Assembly (NCBI GenBank): GCA_007692455.1
Contig: RECC01000057.1
Span: 1-45,797, forward strand
Source: Alkalibacterium sp.
GTDB taxonomy: Bacteria > Bacillota > Bacilli > Lactobacillales > Carnobacteriaceae_A
Reading direction: 5' to 3'
DNA: 45,797 bases
Numbering within the stretch: position 1 is the first letter of the stretch; the number at the start of each line of letters is the position of its first letter. The position numbers were made by a program, and so were the translations under genes. The notes under the pieces are model-generated. The model saw only the letters and a program-made list of their open reading frames with translations, was not told the origin of the DNA and made no database searches. Below, piece by piece: positions 21,442 through 30,323 of this stretch.

Positions 21442-21888
21442 TTATTCGGTAGGGTCAGTTAATGTAATTCCACGAGCATGCACAGGGGTGGAAAAGACAA
21501 TTTGCGTATAGGTTTTCCCAAACTGCTGCAAATCATTGATGAAGTCATCCAGTTCTGTTGTAGTTGGAAATGCAACCTTAATCAGCATTGAAAATTCACC
21601 CGTCACACAGTTGCATTCAATGACATTTGGCTTCGTTTCGATATAGGGGTAAAATTCTTTTTTCTGGTTAGGACTTAAGTCTAACTGAATAAAGGCTTGA
21701 ATATGGTACCCTAACTTTTTCAAATTAACTCTCATTGTATAGTGTTCAATAAAGCCTTCTTTTTCAAGTTTGGAAATACGATTCGATATAGCGGGGGAGG
21801 AAAGAAACGTCTCGCTGGCTATTTCTTTCAGTGACACCCGGCTGTTTTCCTGTAAAATCTGTAGAATTTTTAAATCCATCTGATCCAT
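21442..21888 (-). CDS. Lrp/AsnC-family transcription regulator
   Basis: A 148-aa protein with an N-terminal winged helix-turn-helix (DLKILQILQENSRVSLKEIA, then SSPAISNRISKLEKEG) and a RAM ligand-sensing domain with the VIECNCVTGEFSMLIKV segment. ATG 21888 is chosen because AAGGTGG lies 9 nt upstream; earlier in-frame ATGs overlap or precede that site. The gene lies downstream of the ABC-F gene on the same strand and is probably cotranscribed. Its ligand (often an amino acid) and targets are unknown. Confidence 0.85.
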   Translation of the reverse strand: MDQMDLKILQILQENSRVSLKEIASETFLSSPAISNRISKLEKEGFIEHYTMRVNLKKLGYHIQAFIQLDLSPNQKKEFYPYIETKPNVIECNCVTGEFSMLIKVAFPTTTELDDFINDLQQFGKTYTQIVFSTPVHARGITLTDPTE

Positions 21889-21939
21889 CTGCTGCATCCA
21901 CCTTACTTTCTTCATTCTCATATCGCTTTTAACGAGTGA

Positions 21940-23904
21940 CTAATCATTGAGTAAAGAGTCCAATGCTTCTTGTTCCCTTTCCCATTCTTCAAGTAACGTT
22001 TCCTGGTTTCTTAAAAGTTCTTCATTTTCTTTTGATAACCGTTCAATGGCTTCTGAATCCGAAAATAATTCAGGGTTGCTTAACTGAGTTTGGACGTCAT
22101 GAATCGCTTTTTCTATTTCTTCGAGTTTTGCTTCAAGCGATTCGATGGAACGTGTCAGTTTTCGTTCTTCTTTCTGGCGTTCTTTACGTGCTTCGAAAGA
22201 AAGTTTTGTATCAGTAGCGTTTGTAGAACTGATTTCATTGAGCGAATCTGTTGAGCTGGACTGTTCATCAAGAGTTTTTAGAGCTTCCAGCTCAGCTTTT
22301 TTTTGAAGGTAGTAATCATAATCACCTAGATAGAGAACGGCACCTGCACTTGAAAGTTCAATGACCTTGGTGGCTAAGCGGTTAATAAAGTAGCGGTCAT
22401 GCGAGACGAAAAGCAGCGTGCCTTCATAATCAATCAGCGCATTTTCCAGAACTTCTTTTGAATCAATGTCCAAATGGTTAGTAGGTTCATCCAGCAGGAG
22501 GGTATTGTTTTTCTCCAAAGCCAGCTTAGCCAGAGCCACCCGTGCCTTTTCGCCTCCACTTAACGAACTGATGCGTTTGTCTGTATCTTCGCCACTGAAG
22601 AGAAAAGAACCAAGCAAAGTTCTGACGCTCTGTTCTGGAAGAAGTGGATGGTCATCCCATACCTCATCTAGTACTGTCTTTTTCTCATTTAATGTTTTCT
22701 GTTCCTGATCGTAGTAACCCAAATCCACTTTTGTGCCTAATTTAATTTCGCCTTCCAGCGGTGGTAAGAAGTTCATAAATGTCTTCAGTAAGGTTGTTTT
22801 GCCCACACCATTTGGTCCAACAATCGCGATGGAATCCTCTTTGCGAATATCCAGATTGATTGCTTGAGATACAGGCTTGTCATCATAGCCAATGGCCAAG
22901 TTGTCTGTCTGAAGAACAACCTGCCCAGAAGTTCGGTCTGTACTAAACTGAAAGTGAGCACTTTTTTCATCGTTTTGAGGCTTATCGACAGTATCCATTT
23001 TTTCAAGCTGTTTTCGTCTTGCCTGTGCACGTTTAGTCGTGGAAGCCCGGACAATATTTTTGTTTACGAAATCTTCGAGTTTTTCACGTTTCTTCTGCTG
23101 TTTTTCAAAAACTTTCCATTCCCGTTTGATTTGTTCAGCTTTTTGCTTCAGATAATTTGAATAGTTACCCGGGAAGTGACTAACGGAACCTCTGCTGACT
23201 TCATAAATGTCCTGCACCACTTTGTCCAGAAAGTATCGGTCATGCGAGACAATCAGAAGGGCTTTTGGATAGTTCTGTAGATAGGTTTCCAGCCAGGTAA
23301 GTGTATCAATGTCCAGATGGTTAGTCGGTTCGTCCAGAATGAGCAGATCTTTTTTCTCTAACAGCAACTTAGCCAGGGCCAGTCGTGTTTTTTGTCCACC
23401 AGACAAATTGGCGACCGGTGTATCATAATCTTCTTCGTAAAAACGAAAGCCATGCAGTACCGAGCGCATTTCGCTTTCAATTCCATAGCCGTTCATTTCT
23501 CTGAACTGCTGTTGCAGATAATCATATCGGTTAAGCAGTTCAGTATAATTGCTGGATGATTTATCTTGATTAACAGAACTCAACTGCTCTTCAATTTGAT
23601 GCATCTCCTGTTCCAGTTTTTTAACGGGTTCAGCCAGTTTAATGATCTCTTCCCATATGGTAAGAGACGATTCAAGACCTGTGTGCTGATCAAGATAGCC
23701 GACGGTGCATTCTTTTTTCTTGTGTATGGTTCCCGAATCGGGCTCTTCACGACCCGATAGTATATTAAGAAGAGTTGTTTTGCCAGCGCCGTTTCTTCCA
23801 ACCAATCCTATACGGGATTTATCTTTTATTTCAACGTTTACATTGTCAAATAACTTTTCAGCGCCAAAATAACGGGATATTTTCTGTGTTTGTAAAATTA
23901 TCAT
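21940..23904 (-). CDS. ABC-F family ATPase (ribosome-associated, YdiF type)
   Basis: A 654-aa protein with two ABC domains and no membrane segment. It has two Walker A motifs (GRNGAGKTT at about 37-45, GPNGVGKTT in domain 2), two signatures (LSGGQKTRLALAK, LSGGEKARVALAK), LILDEPTNHLDIDT and LLLDEPTNHLDIDS, a charged linker, and a C-terminal coiled coil rich in Glu and Lys (about 545-650). These define ABC-F proteins, which act on the ribosome, not in transport. Position next to rex matches YdiF of B. subtilis. Whether it gives antibiotic resistance cannot be inferred. Confidence 0.92.
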   Translation of the reverse strand: MIILQTQKISRYFGAEKLFDNVNVEIKDKSRIGLVGRNGAGKTTLLNILSGREEPDSGTIHKKKECTVGYLDQHTGLESSLTIWEEIIKLAEPVKKLEQEMHQIEEQLSSVNQDKSSSNYTELLNRYDYLQQQFREMNGYGIESEMRSVLHGFRFYEEDYDTPVANLSGGQKTRLALAKLLLEKKDLLILDEPTNHLDIDTLTWLETYLQNYPKALLIVSHDRYFLDKVVQDIYEVSRGSVSHFPGNYSNYLKQKAEQIKREWKVFEKQQKKREKLEDFVNKNIVRASTTKRAQARRKQLEKMDTVDKPQNDEKSAHFQFSTDRTSGQVVLQTDNLAIGYDDKPVSQAINLDIRKEDSIAIVGPNGVGKTTLLKTFMNFLPPLEGEIKLGTKVDLGYYDQEQKTLNEKKTVLDEVWDDHPLLPEQSVRTLLGSFLFSGEDTDKRISSLSGGEKARVALAKLALEKNNTLLLDEPTNHLDIDSKEVLENALIDYEGTLLFVSHDRYFINRLATKVIELSSAGAVLYLGDYDYYLQKKAELEALKTLDEQSSSTDSLNEISSTNATDTKLSFEARKERQKEERKLTRSIESLEAKLEEIEKAIHDVQTQLSNPELFSDSEAIERLSKENEELLRNQETLLEEWEREQEALDSLLND

Positions 23905-24134
23905 AATAGTCCTCGATTTCTATACTGGTTTCAATCTTAACTTATAGTTTATCATACAAAGAAGTTAAGACAAGAAGAATAAGAAGAGTTGTATTTGAGA
24001 ATACTTTCAGAGAAAATGATAACAACTTGCTTCACAAGAAAGTACATTGTTAGCAAACTTACCTAGTTGTTTCAAAAAGGATTGAAGAATATTTTAACTT
24101 TAGAGACGTTTTACCTTTATTTTGCCGGCTATAG

Positions 24135-24143
24135 TGGTATAAT
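24135..24143 (+). promoter_or_regulatory. Extended -10 promoter of rex
   Basis: TGGTATAAT, a full extended -10 with perfect TATAAT at 24138-24143. No good -35 is visible. The transcript would carry a leader of about 120 nt. Confidence 0.6.
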
Positions 24144-24165
24144 ATTATATGGTTAGAGAAAGATA

Positions 24166-24183
24166 GTTTGTGAATACACAAAC
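24166..24183. promoter_or_regulatory. Perfect inverted repeat downstream of the rex promoter
   Basis: GTTTGTG-AATA-CACAAAC. It contains the TTGTG/CACAA ends of Rex operators but with 4 nt between them; the known Rex consensus TTGTGAAnnnnTTCACAA has 8. It sits about 17-34 nt after the expected start site. It may be an operator or an RNA hairpin. Confidence 0.45.
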
Positions 24184-24267
24184 CAATAGAACCAGTTTCT
24201 TTTAGAATGATTCTTATTAAGAAGTAATAAGTGCCATTAATATCATAGATAGATGAGGAGAATAAAT

Positions 24268-24963
24268 ATGGCTGAAAAGAAAATACCGAAAGCGACAGCA
24301 AGAAGACTGCCGTTATATTATCGCTATCTACGTTTTTTATATGAAGCGGGTAAAGAAAGAGTGTCTTCAGCTAAGTTAAGTGAAGCAGTAAAAGTCGACA
24401 GCGCCACCATCAGACGAGATTTTTCGTATTTCGGAGCACTGGGTAAAAGAGGCTATGGATACGATGTAGAAGCCCTAATGAATTTTTTCAGTAAAACACT
24501 GAATCAGGATCGACTGACAAACGTCGCATTAATCGGAGTTGGTAACTTAGGTCAGGCTTTATTGAACTATAATTTCCGACGTAACAATAACATTCGTATC
24601 AGTGCCGGCTTTGACGTCAAGGATGAACTGATTGGTACTATTCATCAGGGTGTTCCCATTTATGCCATTGACGACATGGTCAATCAGCTGGATATGCAGC
24701 AGATAGATGTCGCTATTTTAACGGTTCCTTCTGAAATTGCACAGGAGATGGCGGATAAATTGGTAGAAGGCGGTGTAAAGGGAATCATGAACTTTACTCC
24801 CATCCGTGTAACGGTTCCTGAGCACATCAGAGTTCATAATGTCGATCTAACGAATGAACTGCAGACGTTAATCTACTTTATCAACTATTATCAGGACTTT
24901 GAAAATGACAAAGAATCAGCAAAAGTGGACAATCCACTAAACGATATGTTCTACAATGATTAA
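24268..24963 (+). CDS. rex: Redox-sensing transcriptional repressor Rex
   Basis: Senses the NADH/NAD+ ratio and represses fermentation and respiration genes when NADH is low. The 231 aa have an N-terminal winged helix ([20 protein letters not shown], about 37-56) and a Rossmann domain with GVGNLG (90-95). ATG 24268 follows GAGGAGAATAAAT; the in-frame ATG at 24253 overlaps that ribosome site. Its position beside the ABC-F gene and groESL matches the B. subtilis order. Confidence 0.95.
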   Translation: MAEKKIPKATARRLPLYYRYLRFLYEAGKERVSSAKLSEAVKVDSATIRRDFSYFGALGKRGYGYDVEALMNFFSKTLNQDRLTNVALIGVGNLGQALLNYNFRRNNNIRISAGFDVKDELIGTIHQGVPIYAIDDMVNQLDMQQIDVAILTVPSEIAQEMADKLVEGGVKGIMNFTPIRVTVPEHIRVHNVDLTNELQTLIYFINYYQDFENDKESAKVDNPLNDMFYND

Positions 24964-24966
24964 AAA

Positions 24967-25000
24967 AATCCACTTTCCATAAAAATATGGGAAGTGGATT
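24967..25000. terminator. Terminator between rex and ydiK
   Basis: AATCCACTTTCCAT / ATGGGAAGTGGATT with one mismatch and a short A-rich loop, T-rich on the right and A-rich on the left; serves both convergent transcripts. Confidence 0.85.
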
Positions 25001-25003
25001 TCT

Positions 25004-25213
25004 TTATTCTTTTTTGTTTTTACTTTTTTTTATGCGATAAAAAGCTTCAGCCATACGGGTTCCCTGTACAAAATCCTTAGTCGCAAACAACGCAAACAGA
25101 TAGGAGAAAAAGCCCCAGCCACCTGATCCTACGGAGTCAATTGTAAAATAGAGGAATAAAAGAAAAAAGACAAACTTGAAGCCTATTTGAAACATTATCT
25201 GTTTTTCAGTCAT
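25004..25213 (-). CDS. ydiK: YdiK-like small membrane protein (DUF4305)
   Basis: A 69-aa protein with two hydrophobic helices (about 7-25 and 32-47) and a basic tail KKSKNKKE. Family and position (next to a CPBP protease and groES) match YdiK of B. subtilis. GAAAGGAAA precedes the ATG. Function unknown. It is probably cotranscribed with the upstream protease gene (29 nt gap). Confidence 0.75.
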   Translation of the reverse strand: MTEKQIMFQIGFKFVFFLLFLYFTIDSVGSGGWGFFSYLFALFATKDFVQGTRMAEAFYRIKKSKNKKE

Positions 25214-25242
25214 AGTATTTCCTTTCTGTGTTCAATTCTTTT

Positions 25243-25905
25243 TTATACAAGGTAGAGGTTTGCTAATACAGCAACGATGTTCATTAAACAATGAGCGATA
25301 ATCGGCGTCCAGATGTTTTTAGTTTTGAAGTAAAGCCAGGCAAACACGAGGCCCATTGATGAATAGACTAACAGTAAGCCGTCAAAGTGAATGAAGGCGA
25401 ACAGTAGTGAGCTGATAACCGCTGCACCAATACCACCGAGTTTGGCGTACATTAAGCCAAACAATGCTTTCCTAAAGACGAATTCTTCCATTATAGGACC
25501 TGCAATTCCAATGAGTAGAATAAAGAGCGGGTAGTTACGGACGACTTCGACTAAAAGGCGGGTATTTTCCGATTCAACGGGTGACCCCAGAAAATTCACT
25601 TCAATAATACTGGCGAAACTCTGGACTATTAAAGCAATGAATACACCTGTTAATCCCCAGGTCAGTATCGGCCGTTTGTTTGATTGAAAAGGTTGTTCGA
25701 ATTCAAACTGCATGTTTCTTCGTTTCTCTATGATAAACATTCCGATTGCACCTAGTGAAAAGAGGACCATTGAAGGAATGAGAAAGGCGATGGCATCCAT
25801 TGTGTCCGGTAAAAAAAGAGGAATGATGCCTGAGAGTATCTGAACAAGAAGAAATAATAGTATCATGTGTGTTGCAGCTTTTTTATTGTTTTCAAGTGAA
25901 GACAT
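25243..25905 (-). CDS. ydiL: CPBP-family intramembrane protease (YdiL type)
   Basis: A 220-aa polytopic protein with about six to seven membrane helices. The Abi/CPBP motifs are present: EExxxR as E140-E141-FVF-R145, then FIHFDG (H173) and IAHCLMN (H205). These residues form the glutamate/histidine active site of Rce1-like proteases. ATG 25905 has AAAAAGGATG upstream; the in-frame ATG at 25914 overlaps it. Substrate unknown; related proteins process peptides or membrane proteins. Confidence 0.85.
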   Translation of the reverse strand: MSSLENNKKAATHMILLFLLVQILSGIIPLFLPDTMDAIAFLIPSMVLFSLGAIGMFIIEKRRNMQFEFEQPFQSNKRPILTWGLTGVFIALIVQSFASIIEVNFLGSPVESENTRLLVEVVRNYPLFILLIGIAGPIMEEFVFRKALFGLMYAKLGGIGAAVISSLLFAFIHFDGLLLVYSSMGLVFAWLYFKTKNIWTPIIAHCLMNIVAVLANLYLV

Positions 25906-26008
25906 TGAGTTCATCCTTTTTCATAAATTTACATAATACTAGTAATTTAACACAAAAATGCTTCAAATTCCACAACGGGTAAAAATCTATAAAAATTTTA
26001 GATAGGGC

Positions 26009-26037
26009 TTGCAAGAATTGTGAGTTTTGAATATACT
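26009..26037 (+). promoter_or_regulatory. Vegetative promoter of groESL
   Basis: TTGCAA (26009-26014), 17-bp spacer, TATACT (26032-26037), immediately upstream of the CIRCE element. Confidence 0.8.
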
Positions 26038-26048
26038 AAGTATTGGAG

Positions 26049-26075
26049 TTAGCACTCGGAACAAGAGAGTGCTAA
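26049..26075. promoter_or_regulatory. CIRCE element (HrcA operator)
   Basis: TTAGCACTC, 9 nt, GAGTGCTAA: an exact match to the CIRCE consensus. It lies just after the -10, so HrcA would block early transcription of groESL; hrcA itself is not in the window. Confidence 0.98.
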
Positions 26076-26142
26076 CTCGCTTGACCGTCACTTTATAAGT
26101 GGCGTTAAATAAACTAATTAAACTATACGGAGGGATTACACC

Positions 26143-26427
26143 ATGTTAAAACCTTTAGGAAATCGAGTGCTTCTTGAAGTGAAGAAACAAGAAGAAAAAA
26201 CAGCAAGCGGACTGGTCTTGCCAGATTCTGCCAAAGAAAAACCTCAAACAGCTGTTGTTGTTGCAGTTGGCGAAGGAAGACTAATGGATAACGGTGGACA
26301 CGCAGCAATGCCAGTAGAAGTTGGAGACGAAGTACTGTTTGAAAAATATGCCGGTTCTGAAGTGAAGTACCAAGGAAAAGAATACCTGGTAGTAAAAGAC
26401 TCAGATCTTATTGCAATAGTAAATTAA
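26143..26427 (+). CDS. groES: Co-chaperonin GroES
   Basis: The 94-aa cap of the GroEL chamber. It begins LKPLGNRVLLEV and has the mobile-loop region EKTASGLVLPDSAKEKP. CGGAGGGA precedes the ATG. It is controlled by the CIRCE element and followed by groEL with a 42-nt gap that carries a strong ribosome site. Confidence 0.98.
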   Translation: MLKPLGNRVLLEVKKQEEKTASGLVLPDSAKEKPQTAVVVAVGEGRLMDNGGHAAMPVEVGDEVLFEKYAGSEVKYQGKEYLVVKDSDLIAIVN

Positions 26428-26439
26428 TCAGAATACTAA

Positions 26440-28095
<1,656 letters not shown>

Positions 28096-28130
28096 GAAAG
28101 CTTTTCACTTTAACTGAATAATAAAGCAAG

Positions 28131-28182
28131 CACCCTGAAAGCCGGTTGAGAAACAATTCAACTGGTAAATCAGGGTGTTTTT
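28131..28182 (+). terminator. Terminator of groESL
   Basis: CACCCTGA / TCAGGGTG with an inner CCGGTTGA / TTCAACTGG stem, then TTTTT. Confidence 0.9.
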
Positions 28183-28228
28183 CTCTATTTAAGACGAGTT
28201 GCAACGTTGTGTGCTGATTCTGATAAGT

Positions 28229-28384
28229 ATAGTGCGGATCCAGAATGGTGTTCAGTCATGTGTATGGACTATGTGGAGACATAGTGCGGACCCAGAGTGG
28301 TGTTCAGTCGTGAGTATGGACTATGTAAAGAGATAGTGGGGACCCAGAGTGGTAGCCAGTCATGAGTATGGACTATATTAGGAC
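28229..28384. repeat. Three tandem 52-bp repeats
   Basis: Units start at 28229, 28281 and 28333, each exactly 52 bp and beginning ATAGT; a fourth start (ATAGT at 28385) then diverges. Units differ at a handful of positions. Each junction holds an inverted repeat, ACTATGT-GGAG-ACATAGT at the first (28268-28285) and shorter ACTAT/ATAGT at the next two. The period is not a multiple of three, which argues against coding. Confidence 0.92.
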
Positions 28385-28500
28385 ATAGTACATACTCGCA
28401 GGAACACTTCAACCTGAGTAGTCACTATCAACAAAAAGAGTGATCACTCGCACGCCCAAGTCGCTAATCCACTGTGAAATATTGATTAGAGACCATTTGG

Positions 28501-28525
28501 AAAGGCTGCTCCGCGCAGCCTTTTT
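28501..28525 (+). terminator. Strong terminator of the repeat-containing intergenic region
   Basis: AAAGGCTGC-TCCGC-GCAGCCTTT with TTTTT. No gene lies directly upstream, so it implies a non-coding transcript or readthrough from groESL. Confidence 0.9.
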
Positions 28526-28624
28526 ACATATTCCAAATTATCTGATAAAAAAAGAGATTTACTTGGTAAATAATGAGAATCTCTGCTAGACTGTACTAAA
28601 ATTAAGAGGAACGGAGTGAAGGAC

Positions 28625-29407
28625 ATGAAAGTTAGTGGTATTCAACTTGATGTAATGTATAATCAGCCGAAAGAAAATTTCGAAAAAGTTCACTCCAGTA
28701 TTAATCAGTTAATGGAAAAAGAAAAACCAGATGTCATCTTATTACCCGAAATGTGGAATGTTTCATTTTTCCCAGACGAACTCGAAGGAGTTGCGGATTA
28801 TGAAGGGACTGAAACACGGGCTTTATTGAGTAGACTGGCAAAAGAGCATGCGGTTAACATTGTTGGAGGCTCAGTCGCGACGAAGTATGATGGGCACTTT
28901 TACAACACCAGCTATGTTTATAATCGGGAAGGGCAACTGGTTCATACCTATCACAAGGTGCATTTGTTTTCTCCGGCCAATGAACATGAAAAATTCAAGC
29001 GCGGAGATCACCTGGGTTTGGTGGAAATGGATGGTGTCAAGGTAGGCATAGCGACATGCTACGACTTGAGGTTTGTTGAGTGGATACGGCTCATGGCTCT
29101 TAAGGGCATGGAAGTTTTATTTGTACCGGCAGCCTGGCCGCACCCCCGCCTGCAAGTCTGGCAGACGTTACTGAAAGCCCGAGCGATTGAAAATCAGATT
29201 TATGTGGTCGGTGTAAACACCTGCGGAGCTACAGATGACCTCAAGTTTTGTGGTCACTCCGCTGTAATCAGTCCTTTAGGAAAAGTCATTACTGAATTAA
29301 ATGAAAGTGAGGAAACCTTTACGGAAAATCTGGATTTATCTAAACTCAAAGGTATCAGGAAAGATATTGGGGTTTTCAAAGATAGAAGACCGGAACTCTA
29401 TCATTAA
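28625..29407 (+). CDS. Nitrilase-superfamily amidase (omega-amidase-like)
   Basis: A carbon-nitrogen hydrolase of 260 aa with the catalytic triad E42 (LLPEMW), K111 (YHKVHLF) and C145 (ATCYDLRF). The short length and the Cys motif resemble omega-amidases (YafV/NIT2 type) that clear alpha-ketoglutaramate or ketosuccinamate made during methionine salvage and transamination; substrate is inferred. ATG 28625 has CGGAG 9 nt upstream; GTG 28616 overlaps that site. It appears monocistronic. Confidence 0.88.
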   Translation: MKVSGIQLDVMYNQPKENFEKVHSSINQLMEKEKPDVILLPEMWNVSFFPDELEGVADYEGTETRALLSRLAKEHAVNIVGGSVATKYDGHFYNTSYVYNREGQLVHTYHKVHLFSPANEHEKFKRGDHLGLVEMDGVKVGIATCYDLRFVEWIRLMALKGMEVLFVPAAWPHPRLQVWQTLLKARAIENQIYVVGVNTCGATDDLKFCGHSAVISPLGKVITELNESEETFTENLDLSKLKGIRKDIGVFKDRRPELYH

Positions 29408-29412
29408 ATAAA

Positions 29413-29450
29413 AGAGCTTTTCATACGACTTGCTGCGTATGAAAAGCTCT
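29413..29450. terminator. Bidirectional terminator between amidase and CAP-domain genes
   Basis: AGAGCTTTTCATACG / CGTATGAAAAGCTCT, a perfect 15-bp stem. The T-run is on the minus strand side (AAATAAAA at left). Confidence 0.85.
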
Positions 29451-29471
29451 CTGCTGTTATTATAGTCTAAA

Positions 29472-30143
29472 TTACCTTTGTGTACCGAACAACTGAGTGA
29501 TGTATAAAAATTCCTCATCGTAATGGACGCCTACGCCGATTTCTTCAAAGTCAGAACGAATCATATTTTCATAGTGTCCCTGGCTGTCGACCCATCCATT
29601 GAAGATGAGTTCAGCCATTTGTTCTTCCTGAAGGTGATAGGTGGCCATTCCTAAATTTTCGCCGGCCGTTTGGTAAGGGTAGTGTATACCTTCTTCATCA
29701 AAAACAGTAAAGGCATCTGTGCCATCTGGCCGCGTATGAGAAAACTGTTCTTCAGTTTCAATGGCACGGATAGTGGCGGCGGAACGCAGCATATCATTGG
29801 ATGCGACAGGTGGAACGTCGAGGTCTTCTCTCAACTCGTTCACCAGAACAATAACAGTTTCTTCTATTAAACTGACATCCAGTTTCTCGGCTTCCTCACT
29901 GGATACGTCAGGCGCTTCGACCGGTTCTTCATCCTCAGTGCCTTCAAAAAAAGATTCACTTAAAAATGGCAAATCATTTCCGTTCTGATTGAACTGCTCA
30001 ATATCAGCAGAAGTAGGGAAATAACTGACAATGGTTTCCATCCAGTTTCCGACAGTGGTACCTTGAAGAATACCGCTTGTACCAAGCCAGAAGCCAATCA
30101 GCAGGCTAAGCAGCAGGAAAAATAGTTTTCTTAAATATCTCAT
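29472..30143 (-). CDS. Membrane-anchored or secreted CAP-domain (SCP/PR1-like) protein
   Basis: A 223-aa protein with an N-terminal basic segment and hydrophobic helix (about 6-28, signal anchor), an acidic linker (50-90), and a CAP domain (about 95-220). The CAP cavity residues are visible: H136 (FSHTRPDG), E162 (GENLGM) and H190 (GHYENM). Such proteins in Firmicutes are surface-associated and of unclear activity; YkwD of Bacillus is a relative. AGAGAGGTAATT precedes the ATG. Confidence 0.85.
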   Translation of the reverse strand: MRYLRKLFFLLLSLLIGFWLGTSGILQGTTVGNWMETIVSYFPTSADIEQFNQNGNDLPFLSESFFEGTEDEEPVEAPDVSSEEAEKLDVSLIEETVIVLVNELREDLDVPPVASNDMLRSAATIRAIETEEQFSHTRPDGTDAFTVFDEEGIHYPYQTAGENLGMATYHLQEEQMAELIFNGWVDSQGHYENMIRSDFEEIGVGVHYDEEFLYITQLFGTQR

Positions 30144-30263
30144 GTTTAATTACCTCTCTTATCTAAAGGTATTGTATCAGAAAGTTATGAAAGTAAAAAG
30201 AAAAAGGATGTACATATTTGTGCATATCGGTATTCTTTACTTCAATTACATAGAAGCGTTATG

Positions 30264-30269
30264 TATAAT
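30264..30269 (+). promoter_or_regulatory. -10 element for the MATE gene
   Basis: Perfect TATAAT about 55 nt before the ATG, with TTCAAT at 17 bp upstream as a weak -35. Confidence 0.4.
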
Positions 30270-30323
30270 AGAGAAGTTAATTAGAATTCGAGATTAAACG
30301 GTATGATTAGAGGAGTAATAATC

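Larger units (their letters stand above)
23905..24267. other. Divergent intergenic region between ABC-F gene and rex
   Basis: About 360 nt. It contains the ribosome site GAGGAC of the ABC-F gene (minus strand), an AT-rich stretch, the rex promoter (24135-24143) and an inverted repeat (24166-24183). The remainder (about 23940-24110) shows no ORF with a ribosome site and no clear RNA motif. Confidence 0.6.
28190..28530 (+). ncRNA. Candidate structured RNA region between groEL and the amidase gene
   Basis: About 340 nt with no credible ORF. It lies after the groEL terminator and ends in its own strong terminator (28501-28525), so a separate transcript is plausible. It contains three 52-bp tandem repeats with hairpins at their junctions, a stable 12-bp stem with one mismatch (28364-28397), and a 12-nt palindrome GAGTGATCACTC (28438-28449). 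A possible -35 TTGCAA lies at 28199-28204, but the matching -10 is poor. Strand + is deduced from the terminator T-run. No known RNA family is recognised. Confidence 0.4.

Noticed and set aside
22466-22708. Plus-strand open frames inside the ABC-F gene and similar antisense frames elsewhere
   Set aside because: They lie opposite strongly coding sequence, have no ribosome site and no recognisable domain; treated as shadows.
24166-24183. Canonical Rex operator
   Set aside because: The spacing between TTGTG and CACAA is 4 nt, not 8, so it is listed only as an unusual palindrome.
28229-28384. CRISPR array
   Set aside because: The 52-bp units follow each other without unique spacers and no cas genes are present.
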